In this document: piece after piece, positions 7,410 to 16,119 of the stretch | Layout: every line of letters starts with the position of its first letter | Position numbering within the stretch: position 1 is the stretch's first letter | Source: Bacteroidales bacterium | Lineage (GTDB): Bacteria > Bacteroidota > Bacteroidia > Bacteroidales > UBA7960 | Assembly (NCBI GenBank): GCA_007123065.1 | Contig: SKSI01000099.1 | Location: 1-41,185 of the forward strand | Length of the DNA stretch: 41,185 nt | Direction of reading: 5' to 3' | Made by a program: the position numbers and the translations under genes | The notes under the pieces: model-generated | Database searches by the model: none | The model's input: the letters and a program-made list of their open reading frames with translations, nothing else | Told to the model about the DNA's origin: nothing

Positions 7410-9017
7410 ATGAAGATGCTTGACCAAATAACCAACCGGATTTTACTTGGAATAACAATTTTTCTTCTGCTTGCTTTAAGCTCGGTAGCCCAGGTGCGGC
7501 AGGAACAGATGGAGAAATTACAACGGGCCATTCAGTTTATTGAATATGCCTATATCGAAGATCTTAACGATGAAGACCTTGTGGAGCAAGCCATACGTGG
7601 CATATTGAGAGAACTGGATCCACACAGCGCTTACCTGTCTGCAGACGAATTACGCAGGGCAAACGAACCGCTGGAAGGCAGTTTCGAAGGGATCGGCATA
7701 CAGTTTAACATTATCAACGACACCATCGTTGTGGTAAGTCCCATACCGGGAGGTCCATCCGAAAAAGTTGGCTTGATGCCGGGCGACAAGATCGTTGAAA
7801 TTGATGGAGAAACAAGCTATGGCAGTAAGATAAACAACCAATATGTCCAGGAGAAACTAAGAGGTGAACGTGGCTCACAAGTGGATATAGCCATTCATCG
7901 GATTGGAACCGAAAGCCTGCTGGATTTCACCATCACACGCGACCGCATACCGATTCATTCATTGGACGCCGCCTTTATGGCAACCCCCGAAATTGGATAC
8001 ATCAAGCTAAATCGCTTCGCCAGAACAACCATGCGAGAATATCGTGAAGCCACAAGAAAACTTCAGGAACAGGGAATGAAACACCTTATCCTGGACCTGA
8101 ACTACAATTCTGGCGGATACCTGGATGTAGCCATTGATCTGGCCGATCAGTTTCTTGAACGCGACCAGCTGATCGTATATACCGAAGGACATACTTCTCC
8201 CCGTCAGGATTTCAGAAGCTCATTCAGAGGTAACTTTAAAAACGGTAAACTCGTAATCCTGGTAAACGAAGGGAGCGCGTCAGCCAGTGAGATCGTTTCC
8301 GGCGCTATTCAGGACTGGGACCGCGGTTTACTCGTCGGAAGAAGAACTTTTGGTAAAGGTCTGGTGCAACGGCCGTTTGAACTTCCCGACGGTTCAGCCA
8401 TAAGGCTCACAACTGCACAATACCTTACGCCAACAGGCAGAAGTATTCAAAAGCCATATGATGAGGGTATTGACAAGTATTATGAAGACCTTAGAAACCG
8501 GCTATCATCCGGCGAACTGGTGAGTCCCGAAAACATCACCTTCCCCGATTCACTGAAATTCTATACCAAAAATAATCAAAGAGCTGTGTTTGGCGGCGGT
8601 GGCATTATGCCAGATTTCTTTATACCACTTGACACCACGAGAGTTTCTGACTTCTATTCCCGTCTGATGCGCAGAGGGATCATGAACCATTTCAGTATTG
8701 AATATACCAACAGAAACCGTCAGCAACTTTCTGAACTTTATCCTGATGTCGAAACCTACATCCAGGACTTTGTTGTTGGTGAGGACTTACTGAATGAGTT
8801 GTTTGAATACGCTGAAGCCAATAACCTGGTAAGTGATGAAGACGGGTCGGAGCAGGAAATGACCTTTCTGGAAAATCAGCTTAAAGGGATCATCGCCCGC
8901 AATCTTTTTGATTTCGCAGCCTATACACAAGTTGTTATGCAATCCGATGATGCTTTCCAAAAAGCAATTTATCTCATTGAAAACAATACTTTTGATGCAA
9001 TGAATATCCGGTATTGA
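7410..9017 (+). CDS. C-terminal processing peptidase, S41 family, with PDZ domain
   Basis: A 535-aa envelope protease of the CtpA/Prc type. It has an N-terminal hydrophobic segment (about residues 10-28, ending SSVAQ) that serves as signal peptide or anchor. A PDZ domain follows at about 85-165 (GIGIQF, GLMPGDKIVEIDG), then the S41 catalytic core. Catalytic Ser is in EGSASASEIVSGA and Lys in RTFGKGLVQ; the DLNYNSGGYL motif precedes them. The C-terminal 170 residues contain no motif I recognise. The next gene starts inside its stop codon (TGATG), suggesting translational coupling. Substrates cannot be predicted. Confidence 0.93.
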   Translation: MKMLDQITNRILLGITIFLLLALSSVAQVRQEQMEKLQRAIQFIEYAYIEDLNDEDLVEQAIRGILRELDPHSAYLSADELRRANEPLEGSFEGIGIQFNIINDTIVVVSPIPGGPSEKVGLMPGDKIVEIDGETSYGSKINNQYVQEKLRGERGSQVDIAIHRIGTESLLDFTITRDRIPIHSLDAAFMATPEIGYIKLNRFARTTMREYREATRKLQEQGMKHLILDLNYNSGGYLDVAIDLADQFLERDQLIVYTEGHTSPRQDFRSSFRGNFKNGKLVILVNEGSASASEIVSGAIQDWDRGLLVGRRTFGKGLVQRPFELPDGSAIRLTTAQYLTPTGRSIQKPYDEGIDKYYEDLRNRLSSGELVSPENITFPDSLKFYTKNNQRAVFGGGGIMPDFFIPLDTTRVSDFYSRLMRRGIMNHFSIEYTNRNRQQLSELYPDVETYIQDFVVGEDLLNELFEYAEANNLVSDEDGSEQEMTFLENQLKGIIARNLFDFAAYTQVVMQSDDAFQKAIYLIENNTFDAMNIRY

Positions 9018-9889
9018 TGCAAACCCTGCTCTCATTAAACGGAAATATCCTGAACCGGGAAGATTTTACCATTTCGCCCGCTAACAGAGCTTTTCGTTAT
9101 GGAGATGGCGTTTTTGAAACAATACGCGTGAGCAGCGGTTGCGTATTATGGGCTGAACACCATTTTGCAAGACTTTCTCATGCATCTGATATCTTACAGT
9201 TTATTCCGGACCAAAAATGGTCTCAGCAATTGCTGACAGACCACGTGTTACAACTCTGTAAGGCAAATAGGCACTCCGATGGAGATGCAAGGGTCAGATT
9301 ATCCATGTATCGGAACGAGGGCGGATACTATACACCACTTACAAATAAAGCCTCTGTTCTGATTGAATCGGAAGCGCTGGATCAAACCCATTTTTCTTTG
9401 AATACGAAAGGGATATCTGTTGATATCTTTTCTGAAATTCCTAAAGCATACAACACCCTTTCCGCACTAAAAAGCACAAACGCTCAAATCTATGTTCTGG
9501 CAGGTATCCATAAACGAAACAAAGGGATTGGAGATGCAATCCTTTTGAACCAGGAAGGAAGGATAGCTGAAGCCACTGCATCAAACTTATTTGTTGTTCA
9601 AAACGACAAGCTGATAACACCATCTCTTTCTGAAGCTTGCGTAGACGGTGTGATGAGAAAAATAATCATTCAACTCGCGCGTGAAAATGGATTTGCTGTA
9701 AAAGAAACATCAGTTACCACAGACCGGTTGCTGCTGGCAGATGAATTGTTGCTGACAAATGCCATTCAAGGCATCAGATGGGTCAGAAGCTTCAGAGAAA
9801 AACGATTTGGCAATCGCCTTGGAAACAAACTAACCGGCCTGCTGAACGATTATGCAGCAGAATACATAAGAAAAAAGACAGCCCGCTGA
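9017..9889 (+). CDS. Class IV aminotransferase (aminodeoxychorismate lyase / branched-chain aminotransferase-like)
   Basis: A 290-aa PLP enzyme of fold type IV. Signatures are FRYGDGVFETIRV, the PLP lysine in LSALKSTN, EGRIAEATASNLFVV, and GVMRKIII. These are shared by 4-amino-4-deoxychorismate lyase (PabC), D-amino acid and branched-chain aminotransferases, and the exact reaction cannot be settled from sequence alone; the length and FETIR motif fit PabC-like enzymes well. The ATG at 9017 overlaps the stop of the protease gene by one base (TGATG); a TTG three bases earlier is not needed. Confidence 0.85.
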   Translation: MQTLLSLNGNILNREDFTISPANRAFRYGDGVFETIRVSSGCVLWAEHHFARLSHASDILQFIPDQKWSQQLLTDHVLQLCKANRHSDGDARVRLSMYRNEGGYYTPLTNKASVLIESEALDQTHFSLNTKGISVDIFSEIPKAYNTLSALKSTNAQIYVLAGIHKRNKGIGDAILLNQEGRIAEATASNLFVVQNDKLITPSLSEACVDGVMRKIIIQLARENGFAVKETSVTTDRLLLADELLLTNAIQGIRWVRSFREKRFGNRLGNKLTGLLNDYAAEYIRKKTAR

Positions 9890-9903
9890 ACGGATGCAAA
9901 GTC

Positions 9904-9911
9904 TATTTTCG
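9904..9911 (+). promoter_or_regulatory. Weak candidate -7 element upstream of the TPR/SPOR gene
   Basis: TATTTTCG differs from TAnnTTTG at one position and lies 33 bp before the ATG at 9944. No convincing -33 element is visible. Confidence 0.25.
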
Positions 9912-9943
9912 TAACTTAGCCTGAGTTCCGACAAAATCTTATT

Positions 9944-11071
9944 ATGATGATCCGATTGAAACTGTTGCCTGCACTGCTGATTTTCCCGGTATTATTGTGT
10001 GCCCAGATCACTGATCGGGATATGAGACAATCTCGCAATGCCTTTGCTGAAGGGATACGAAAAGGAGTTAATAACGACTTCGCTGATGCCCACGAACTGT
10101 TTAACAAAGCCATCCGGCTGGACTCTTTGTATAGTGAGGCCTATCTTTACAGAGGTCTTGCCCGGATCGAACTGGAACTTTTTGAGGCTGCCATTGATGA
10201 CTTCAGACAACTCATTCATCTGGAACATGATCTGGCATACCAGGCCATTTATTTTAGCGGCGTCGCACTGCTTGCATTGGATCGCTATCAGGAGGCACTC
10301 ATCCGTTTCAATGAAGCAGCAAGGCTCGATCCGGGTTTTTCATCATTCTTTCACCGGGGCAAAGCTTTCTTCTACCTGGAAAGATATGATGAAGCCTTGC
10401 AAGACTTTAATGTAAGTGACCGGCTGAATCCAGGTTATCCTGAAGTGCATTATTACCGGGGAAAAACTTACGCCAAAAAGGGACAACATGACAAAGCACT
10501 TGAAAACCTCCTGGATGCGAAACAAAGCTTTACCGGAAATCCTGAGTTTCATTATTTTCTTGGATCCGTACTTCAAAAAATGAATCGTACCGATGAAGCC
10601 GCCGGGCATCTGCAGATTGCTGAAGAAGCGTTTGGTAAATCAACATATCCGATAATTTCAAACCGGGATGACATCACAGGTGTAAATGATATCTTAACAC
10701 CCGAAGATGATTCAGCTACTGATGATATCGATCTCCCCATTGAACGCACTGCTGAGGAAAAGCCTGTTAAACCCGATATTGATGATTTAACTGAAGGTAT
10801 ATATGATACGGATCTTCAGGCTGTCTCGCTGCGCGGCCTGGGAGTGCAAATGGCATCTTATGCAGGCACTCACGAGCTTCTTGAGCATGCTGCAAGGTAT
10901 CAAAGGCAGTTCGGGCATCCTGCATTCATTGAAGTGGTTAAAATCAACAACAGGATCAGGTACCGACTTATCCTGGGGGTCTTTGAATCAAGGGATGAAG
11001 CTTTGATTTTGCGCGGAAGATTGAGAGACCAGGGCTTCCTCGACAGTTTCATTATCAGGTATTCCCAATAA
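9944..11071 (+). CDS. Exported TPR protein with C-terminal SPOR domain
   Basis: A 375-aa protein with a signal peptide (MMIRLKLLPALLIFPVLLCA), then about five tetratricopeptide repeats between residues 30 and 220 (units such as YSEAYLYRGLARIELELFEA and YDEALQDFNVSDRLNPGYPE). An acidic linker follows at about 240-285, then a SPOR-like domain over the last 85 residues (GLGVQMASYAGTHELLEHAA to SFIIRYSQ). SPOR domains bind denuded peptidoglycan and often target proteins to septa. A role in envelope or cell-division scaffolding is an inference. It converges with the ZIP transporter gene, leaving only 4 bp between the stops. Confidence 0.85.
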   Translation: MMIRLKLLPALLIFPVLLCAQITDRDMRQSRNAFAEGIRKGVNNDFADAHELFNKAIRLDSLYSEAYLYRGLARIELELFEAAIDDFRQLIHLEHDLAYQAIYFSGVALLALDRYQEALIRFNEAARLDPGFSSFFHRGKAFFYLERYDEALQDFNVSDRLNPGYPEVHYYRGKTYAKKGQHDKALENLLDAKQSFTGNPEFHYFLGSVLQKMNRTDEAAGHLQIAEEAFGKSTYPIISNRDDITGVNDILTPEDDSATDDIDLPIERTAEEKPVKPDIDDLTEGIYDTDLQAVSLRGLGVQMASYAGTHELLEHAARYQRQFGHPAFIEVVKINNRIRYRLILGVFESRDEALILRGRLRDQGFLDSFIIRYSQ

Positions 11072-11075
11072 AAAA

Positions 11076-11900
11076 TCACATAAAAAACACAAGACTTACT
11101 GCCATAAGAGCCATCCCTCCGGTAAGTCCGTATAAACTCAGATGGGGTTCTCCATACTCGCGTGCAGCCGGTAAAAGATTGTCGATAGAAATAAAGACCA
11201 TAATCCCCGCCACGGAAGCAAATAAAAAACCGAAAACAATTTCGTTCATAAAAGGCATCAGAATGAAAAAACCTATAACAGCGCCAAGAGGTTCTGCCAG
11301 TCCGGACAGAAAAGAATACATGAAAGCTTTTCTTTTGCTCCCGGTTGCGTAATGAATGGGAACTGAAATAGCGATCCCTTCAGGAATATTGTGCAAAGCA
11401 ATGGCAATGGCAATCGGCAACCCAAGCTTGATATCCTGCATCGCTGCGAGAAAGGTTACCAGACCTTCCGGAAAATTATGGATGGTGATCGCCAATGCCG
11501 ACATAACTCCCATACGGTAAAGCCTTTTGTTCTTCATTGCCTCCTGATCGTGTATTTGCTCCACACGTTTCAGCTCATGAGGGTTTTCAAAAGCAGGCAC
11601 AAGCTTGTCGATGATTGCTATCAGCAACATACCCGAGAAAAAAGCAACAACGGTCATCAAGTATCCCGCCTGTATTCCCATCTCTCCGCTTAGAATATCT
11701 TTTGCTTTTGGAAATATCTCAACAAAGGAAAGATAAATCATCACACCGGCTGAAAAACCCAGGGCAATCGACAGGAATTTGGTATTGGTTCTTTTGGCGA
11801 AAAAGGCTATTGCACTGCCAATTCCCGTTGAAAGTCCCGCAAAAAGGGTCAGACCGAAGGCGATCAGGATTTGATTAGTGCTGCCAAAAGCTTCTAGCAT
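11076..11900 (-). CDS. zupT: ZIP-family divalent metal transporter (ZupT-like)
   Basis: A 274-aa inner-membrane protein with about eight transmembrane helices. The ZIP metal-binding motifs are present in the fourth and fifth helices: IHNFPEGL and LHNIPEGI. A histidine-poor cytoplasmic loop (about 105-130, charged) lies between helices three and four. ZupT-type proteins import Zn2+, Fe2+ and related ions. It is the last gene of the hydrogenase run, 26 bp after the Rrf2 regulator, so an iron-supply role for Fe-S and H-cluster assembly is a reasonable inference, not shown by sequence. Confidence 0.85.
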   Translation of the reverse strand: MLEAFGSTNQILIAFGLTLFAGLSTGIGSAIAFFAKRTNTKFLSIALGFSAGVMIYLSFVEIFPKAKDILSGEMGIQAGYLMTVVAFFSGMLLIAIIDKLVPAFENPHELKRVEQIHDQEAMKNKRLYRMGVMSALAITIHNFPEGLVTFLAAMQDIKLGLPIAIAIALHNIPEGIAISVPIHYATGSKRKAFMYSFLSGLAEPLGAVIGFFILMPFMNEIVFGFLFASVAGIMVFISIDNLLPAAREYGEPHLSLYGLTGGMALMAVSLVFFM

Positions 11901-11926
11901 AAGGAATAGTCAATTAGAGCGTTCAA

Positions 11927-12337
11927 TCACGTACGTGCAACAAAATCCTCCAGGGTCTGCTCCTGGAAATATCGCTTGAATTGCATAGTTACATCAGTAA
12001 CCAGTCCATTCATCAGACATTTGTTAAACGGACATATCTGACGATCCAAAGGACATTCGGGTACATCTATTTTACCTTCAATGGCTTCATAAAGCTCTAA
12101 AATGCTGATCTGATCAGGCGGTTTGCTAAGTATAAAGCCACCACTCGGACCTCTCACTGATTTTAAAAAATTATGTTTTACCAGCTGTTGAAGAACTTTA
12201 GCCAGGTGGTTCTTTGATGCACCCATCTCACTGGCGATGCTGTTCACGTTCACGTGAGTTTTAGACTTGGATATCAACACCATGGCATGCAATGCCAGTG
12301 ATGCTGCTTCCGAAAAATGAACAAGTTTAGCCATCAT
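11927..12337 (-). CDS. Rrf2-family transcriptional regulator, probable Fe-S protein
   Basis: A 136-aa winged-helix protein of the Rrf2 family (IscR, NsrR, RsrR). Residues 1-75 form the DNA-binding domain, with the recognition region MGASKNHLAKVLQQLVKHNF and the wing RGPSGGFIL. Three cysteines follow as C95-X6-C102-X4-C107 (ECPLDRQICPFNKC), the arrangement that binds an Fe-S cluster in NsrR-like members. It would sense iron-sulfur status, NO or redox state. It lies between the TM1266-family genes and the ZIP transporter in the hydrogenase run, so those are likely targets, though no operator could be assigned. Confidence 0.85.
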   Translation of the reverse strand: MMAKLVHFSEAASLALHAMVLISKSKTHVNVNSIASEMGASKNHLAKVLQQLVKHNFLKSVRGPSGGFILSKPPDQISILELYEAIEGKIDVPECPLDRQICPFNKCLMNGLVTDVTMQFKRYFQEQTLEDFVART

Positions 12338-12355
12338 TAATTGTTTTTATAATCA

Positions 12356-12607
12356 TCAGAAGACCATTTTTTGGACCTTTACACCATCAAGTGCCCACAG
12401 CTCGTTCTCCAGACGCAAACATTCATCCGGATTGCCTGTAAGTTCCAGCAATATGATCCCGCAATCCTTACATAAATTCGTATCAGGGGTATGCAAACCC
12501 AGTCGCGTCCTGATCGAACAGCCATACTTTGTGAGCACTTCCTGAACCTTACGGGCAGCATCGCCCCTGGTTTGTACATGAACACCTAAAATCCTGATTT
12601 CAGACAT
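12356..12607 (-). CDS. TM1266-family putative iron-only hydrogenase system regulator (copy 2)
   Basis: An 83-aa ACT-like ferredoxin-fold protein: EIRILGVHVQTRGDAARKVQ, SIRTRLGLHTPD, then GIILLELTGNPDECLRLENE and GVKVQKMVF. This pattern matches the small TM1266 family, named for its co-occurrence with [FeFe]-hydrogenase maturation genes and resembling the NikR ligand-binding domain without the DNA-binding part. It has five cysteines (for example LCKDCG) absent from most of copy 1. It follows copy 1 by 11 bp and precedes the Rrf2 gene. Confidence 0.8.
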   Translation of the reverse strand: MSEIRILGVHVQTRGDAARKVQEVLTKYGCSIRTRLGLHTPDTNLCKDCGIILLELTGNPDECLRLENELWALDGVKVQKMVF

Positions 12608-12618
12608 CTTGATATAGT

Positions 12619-12885
12619 TTACTTGAACATATAGTCAAAGGATATTTTTTTTACTTCCACGCCACCGACCTCAGCAAGTTCAGACTCCAGCTGTTGCCAT
12701 TTCTCAGGATCTCCCTGAAGAATAAGTACAATGGTTCCTACCCTGCTACAAACGGTTTCTGAGAGTTCGTGAAAACCAAGCCGGGTTCTGATCACATCCG
12801 CATGTTTGCTTAACACTTCCTGGGTGCGACCGGCCTCTTTGATCCGGTCAAATACCAGTATACCTAAAATGATAGTCTTTTGCAT
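12619..12885 (-). CDS. TM1266-family putative iron-only hydrogenase system regulator (copy 1)
   Basis: An 88-aa paralogue of its downstream neighbour: TIILGILVFDRIKEAGRTQE, VIRTRLGFHELSETVCSRVG, TIVLILQGDPEKWQQLESEL, GGVEVKKISF. The RTRLG(F/L)H motif and the GTIVLILQG strand are shared between the two copies. Family members lack a DNA-binding domain, so regulation would be indirect or by partner binding. It begins 11 bp after hydG, the arrangement usual for this family. Confidence 0.82.
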   Translation of the reverse strand: MQKTIILGILVFDRIKEAGRTQEVLSKHADVIRTRLGFHELSETVCSRVGTIVLILQGDPEKWQQLESELAEVGGVEVKKISFDYMFK

Positions 12886-12896
12886 GGTTCATATCT

Positions 12897-14324
12897 TTAA
12901 AAGTACAAATCCCTTTTACCGGTTTTAATTTGCTCAATTTTCTTTTTAAGGCTTTCGACCCTTTGATCTTTAGCCAAATCGGTGAGTTTTTCGTTTATTA
13001 GGGCATATCCTTTTTCACGGGTATCCCCAGAAGCATAATCTTCAAGGTATTCAGCCATTGTAAGCAGCGCATTAGGCGTACAGTATCGTTTGATGAAACC
13101 CGGAACAGAGAACTCCATAAAATGCTCCCCCGTGCGTCCTAGACGATAACAAGCGGTACAGAAAGAGGGAATATAACCCTTGTTTATCAGTTCATCCATG
13201 ATCTCTGACAATGAACGGTTGTCATTAATCTGAAACTGTCCCTTGCTTAAATCCTGAGTTTCTCTTTTGCCTTTTGAATAACCACCAAGCTCCAGGTTTG
13301 TACCACCGTCGATCTGAGATACACCAAATCTGAGGATCTGGTCCCTCGTATGCGCAGGTTCACGAGCGGTAAGGATCATGCCTGTATAAGGAACAGCGAG
13401 ACGCAAAACAGAAACCAGACGGATGAATTCTTCATCAGAAACCAGGTGGTCTTTTGAAATATCAAGTGATAGAGCGTTCTGGATCCTGGGAAAAGAGATT
13501 GTATGAGGACCTACGTTATAGACTGCTTCAAAGTGGTTCACGTGCCTGACCAGCCCCATCACCTCAAATCGCCAGTCGTACAAACCAAACAAGGCACCGA
13601 TTCCCACATCATCTATCCCCGCCTCCTGGGCTCTGTCAAGCGATGTAAGGCGCCATTCATAATTGCGTTTCAGACCTCCCAGATGCACTTTCTCATAGGT
13701 TGGCTTATGATAGGTTTCCTGGAAAATCTGGTATGTACCGATGCCTGCATCCTTCACCTTCCGGAAGCCAGGAATGTCAAAAGGAGCGGCATTGATATTT
13801 ACCCTCCTGATCTCTCCGTTGCCATGCTTCACCCCATAAACTACCCTGACCGTTTCTGCAATGAAGTCAGCCGAATACTTGGGATGTTCTCCATAAACCA
13901 GAATGAGACGCTTGTGCCCCTGATCAACAAGAGCAGTGGCTTCTACCTTTAATTCATCGGTATTCAGGGTGATTCTTTTGACATCTTTGTTGGTAGACCT
14001 GAAACCACAGTACTGACAGTTATTGGTACACAAATCACCCACATAAAGCGGGGCAAACAACACAATGCGTTCTCCGTAAACCCGTTCCTTGAGAGTTCTT
14101 GCGCCATCCTTGATCTCCTCTATCAGCTCCGGATCAGTAGCATTCAGCAACACCGCAGTTTCTTCCAATGAAAGCCTTTTTTTATCCAATGAAGCCTGGA
14201 TCACTTCGCGCACCCTGATCTTGTCAGCCTTTACATGATTGATGTAATCCCAGATCTCATCAGCATCAATAAACGGCTGCATCCTTTTATCCGGAATACG
14301 ATATTTTTCAGGAGAATAAATCAT
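12897..14324 (-). CDS. hydG: [FeFe]-hydrogenase H-cluster radical SAM maturase HydG
   Basis: HydG cleaves tyrosine to supply CO and CN- and builds the Fe(CO)2(CN)(Cys) synthon of the H-cluster. The 475-aa protein has the radical SAM motif C99-X3-C103-X2-C106 (CTNNCQYC) and the TIM barrel with GPHTISFPR around His274. The C-terminal auxiliary-cluster motif is C389-X2-C392-X22-C415 (FCTACYRLGRTGEHF and KRYC). That last motif separates HydG from ThiH. Its partners HydE and HydF are not in this window. An internal promoter element and an inverted repeat lie just upstream, so it may be transcribed separately from the long hyd run. Confidence 0.96.
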   Translation of the reverse strand: MIYSPEKYRIPDKRMQPFIDADEIWDYINHVKADKIRVREVIQASLDKKRLSLEETAVLLNATDPELIEEIKDGARTLKERVYGERIVLFAPLYVGDLCTNNCQYCGFRSTNKDVKRITLNTDELKVEATALVDQGHKRLILVYGEHPKYSADFIAETVRVVYGVKHGNGEIRRVNINAAPFDIPGFRKVKDAGIGTYQIFQETYHKPTYEKVHLGGLKRNYEWRLTSLDRAQEAGIDDVGIGALFGLYDWRFEVMGLVRHVNHFEAVYNVGPHTISFPRIQNALSLDISKDHLVSDEEFIRLVSVLRLAVPYTGMILTAREPAHTRDQILRFGVSQIDGGTNLELGGYSKGKRETQDLSKGQFQINDNRSLSEIMDELINKGYIPSFCTACYRLGRTGEHFMEFSVPGFIKRYCTPNALLTMAEYLEDYASGDTREKGYALINEKLTDLAKDQRVESLKKKIEQIKTGKRDLYF

Positions 14325-14334
14325 TATTCAGGTA

Positions 14335-14363
14335 TTTGCTATATTTTTTACAAAATTAGCAAA
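14335..14363 (-). promoter_or_regulatory. Inverted repeat and candidate -7 element upstream of hydG
   Basis: TTTGCTA (14335-14341) and TAGCAAA (14357-14363) form a perfect 7-bp inverted repeat with a 15-base spacer. On the minus strand TAATTTTG (14358-14351) matches TAnnTTTG and would start a transcript about 20 bases before the hydG ATG. The overlap of the two suggests an operator-controlled internal promoter; no -33 element is clear. Confidence 0.35.
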
Positions 14364-14369
14364 ACTTTC

Positions 14370-15158
14370 TCACACATGCACCTTTAATCCGTCAAAAGCG
14401 AGAAATACGTTCTCAGGCAAACCGGCCTGTATACTTTCGTGCAGGCCCATGAAATGGCTCAGATGGGTAATGTAGGCAGTCTCCGGTTTTAGTTCCCTGA
14501 TGATATCCAAAGCTTCATCCAATGAGAAATGGGAAATATGGGGAGATTTTCTCAGTGCGTTGATAACCAAAACCCTGGAGCCGATAATTTTTTTCTTTTC
14601 CTCATCAGAGATAAAGCTGGCATCTGTGATGTAGGTAAAGTCATTCATGCGAAACCCGAAAACGGGTAATTTATGGTGCAGCACTTCAATGGGAGTGAAT
14701 TCAAAGCCATTAATTCCAAAGGGTTTATTTTCAATCACATGAAATTGCAATTGAGGCGCGCCAAAAAATCTCTTTTCCGTAAGGATATAAGGAAACTCTT
14801 TATTGACGGAGTCGATCACTTTTTCAGTGGCATAAATGTCAACAGTTTTATTCAGCACATAATTGAAGGCACGCACATCGTCGAGACCTGCAATATGGTC
14901 GCGGTGCCCGTGTGTAAACAGAATGGCTGATATATCCTCAACCTTTTCCCGAATCATTTGATAACGGAAATCGGGTCCGCAATCAATCACGAAATTGTCG
15001 TCCCCGACCTGAATCATCACCGAAGTACGCAGTCGCTGATCACGCGCATCTGCACTCTTACAAACCTTGCAGTCGCAAGCCACAACCGGCACGCCGGTTG
15101 AAGTTCCGGTGCCGAGAAAGGTGATGGTGATCGGTTTCTTATTTGTCATGGGATCCAT
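14370..15158 (-). CDS. Metallo-beta-lactamase-fold hydrolase (PhnP-like)
   Basis: A 262-aa cytoplasmic hydrolase. It has the N-terminal GTGTSTGVPV loop and a small cysteine knuckle CDCKVC (28-33). The metal-binding motif is THGHRDH (His83, His85, Asp87, His88), followed by later ligands in EVLHHKLPV, TDASF and THLSH. The arrangement is that of PhnP-type phosphodiesterases (cyclic phosphate or nucleic-acid end processing), common as a housekeeping gene in Bacteroidota. Its position between ribF and hydG may reflect simple co-transcription. The start could be Met1 or Met4. Confidence 0.85.
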   Translation of the reverse strand: MDPMTNKKPITITFLGTGTSTGVPVVACDCKVCKSADARDQRLRTSVMIQVGDDNFVIDCGPDFRYQMIREKVEDISAILFTHGHRDHIAGLDDVRAFNYVLNKTVDIYATEKVIDSVNKEFPYILTEKRFFGAPQLQFHVIENKPFGINGFEFTPIEVLHHKLPVFGFRMNDFTYITDASFISDEEKKKIIGSRVLVINALRKSPHISHFSLDEALDIIRELKPETAYITHLSHFMGLHESIQAGLPENVFLAFDGLKVHV

Positions 15159-15169
15159 GTGCTCATTGT

Positions 15170-16090
15170 TTAATAAATCAGGTCTTCAACCATTTCGCGT
15201 GCTTCTTCCAAAACCTGGTCTGCCATCACTCCATTACCAAATGGGTTGCCAGACCAAACCAGTTTATAAAGATATAGTGTGCCTTCCTTTCCGTGGGGAT
15301 CGACCTTGTCATAAATCAACTGGTTCAGCAGTTTTTTGTTACCGAGATCGTCTTGCAGAATAAAACTCATGGCTTTCAAACAGCTGCCATCAACAAAAAG
15401 ATTGCCGGCATAGATGCCTGTAGGGGGAATCAGCTTCTCTACGGTAGTAATTTCAATACCCACGGGCGGTTCTCTGAAGCTGTCGTGGATTTGTCCATCG
15501 GCATACAGCGAGCCTTTTACAATGTATTGGTGATCAAGATATGCATTGGCCCTTTGTATGTTGCCATCCTTGAGTGCTTTTCGGATTTTTGTTGAGCTTA
15601 CTGTTTCATTCTCGATCAGTTTCAATGGTATCTCCTCCACCTTAAAGTCCATATCCCGGCTTAAACCGTGCAAATAGGAATAATCTCCTTCTCTGGCGTG
15701 ACCAAAATGGTGGTTATGTCCAACTACCACAACTTTTGCCATAAGATCACCAATCAGCATAGTTGTTACAAAATCGCGGGAGCTGGTTTTGCTGAATTCA
15801 AGCGTAAAAGGGATGATTATCAGGTTATCCAGCCCCGCTTTACGCAGTAGCTCAATTTTTTCATCTTGCGAATTAATCAATTTCAGATCTTTTTGATCAG
15901 GGTAGAGAACTTTGCGTGGATGCGGATCAAAGGTGATCAAAACCGACTCGCCATCAATTTCATCAGCAATTTCATTCAAACGGTTGATGATCAATTTATG
16001 TCCGATATGCACCCCGTCAAAGGAGCCGGTTGTAACAACTGCATTTTTAATCTTACCGGCAGCTTCGGCAGTGTGATGGTATACATTCAT
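15170..16090 (-). CDS. ribF: RibF-like FAD synthetase with degenerate riboflavin kinase domain
   Basis: A 306-aa protein of the bifunctional riboflavin kinase/FAD synthetase family. The N-terminal nucleotidyltransferase domain (about 15-175) is well preserved: TTGSFDGVHIGHK, FDPHPRKVL, FGHAREGDYSYL and SSTKIRKAL. The C-terminal half (about 185-306) keeps the length and a GIYAGNLFVDG strand but lacks the usual riboflavin kinase signature (G-F-P-T-A-N); the corresponding stretch reads REPPVGIEI. It may therefore adenylylate FMN without phosphorylating riboflavin. Position between rex and the maturation gene suggests flavin supply for HydB, but it may also be the general RibF in an unusual form. 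Confidence 0.8.
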   Translation of the reverse strand: MNVYHHTAEAAGKIKNAVVTTGSFDGVHIGHKLIINRLNEIADEIDGESVLITFDPHPRKVLYPDQKDLKLINSQDEKIELLRKAGLDNLIIIPFTLEFSKTSSRDFVTTMLIGDLMAKVVVVGHNHHFGHAREGDYSYLHGLSRDMDFKVEEIPLKLIENETVSSTKIRKALKDGNIQRANAYLDHQYIVKGSLYADGQIHDSFREPPVGIEITTVEKLIPPTGIYAGNLFVDGSCLKAMSFILQDDLGNKKLLNQLIYDKVDPHGKEGTLYLYKLVWSGNPFGNGVMADQVLEEAREMVEDLIY

Positions 16091-16119
16091 AATTGAAATT
16101 TTTTCTTTTTCGCAGGATT

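Noticed and set aside
12897..14324. ThiH (thiamine thiazole synthesis) instead of HydG
   Set aside because: The C-terminal C-X2-C-X22-C auxiliary cluster motif and the hydrogenase neighbourhood identify HydG.
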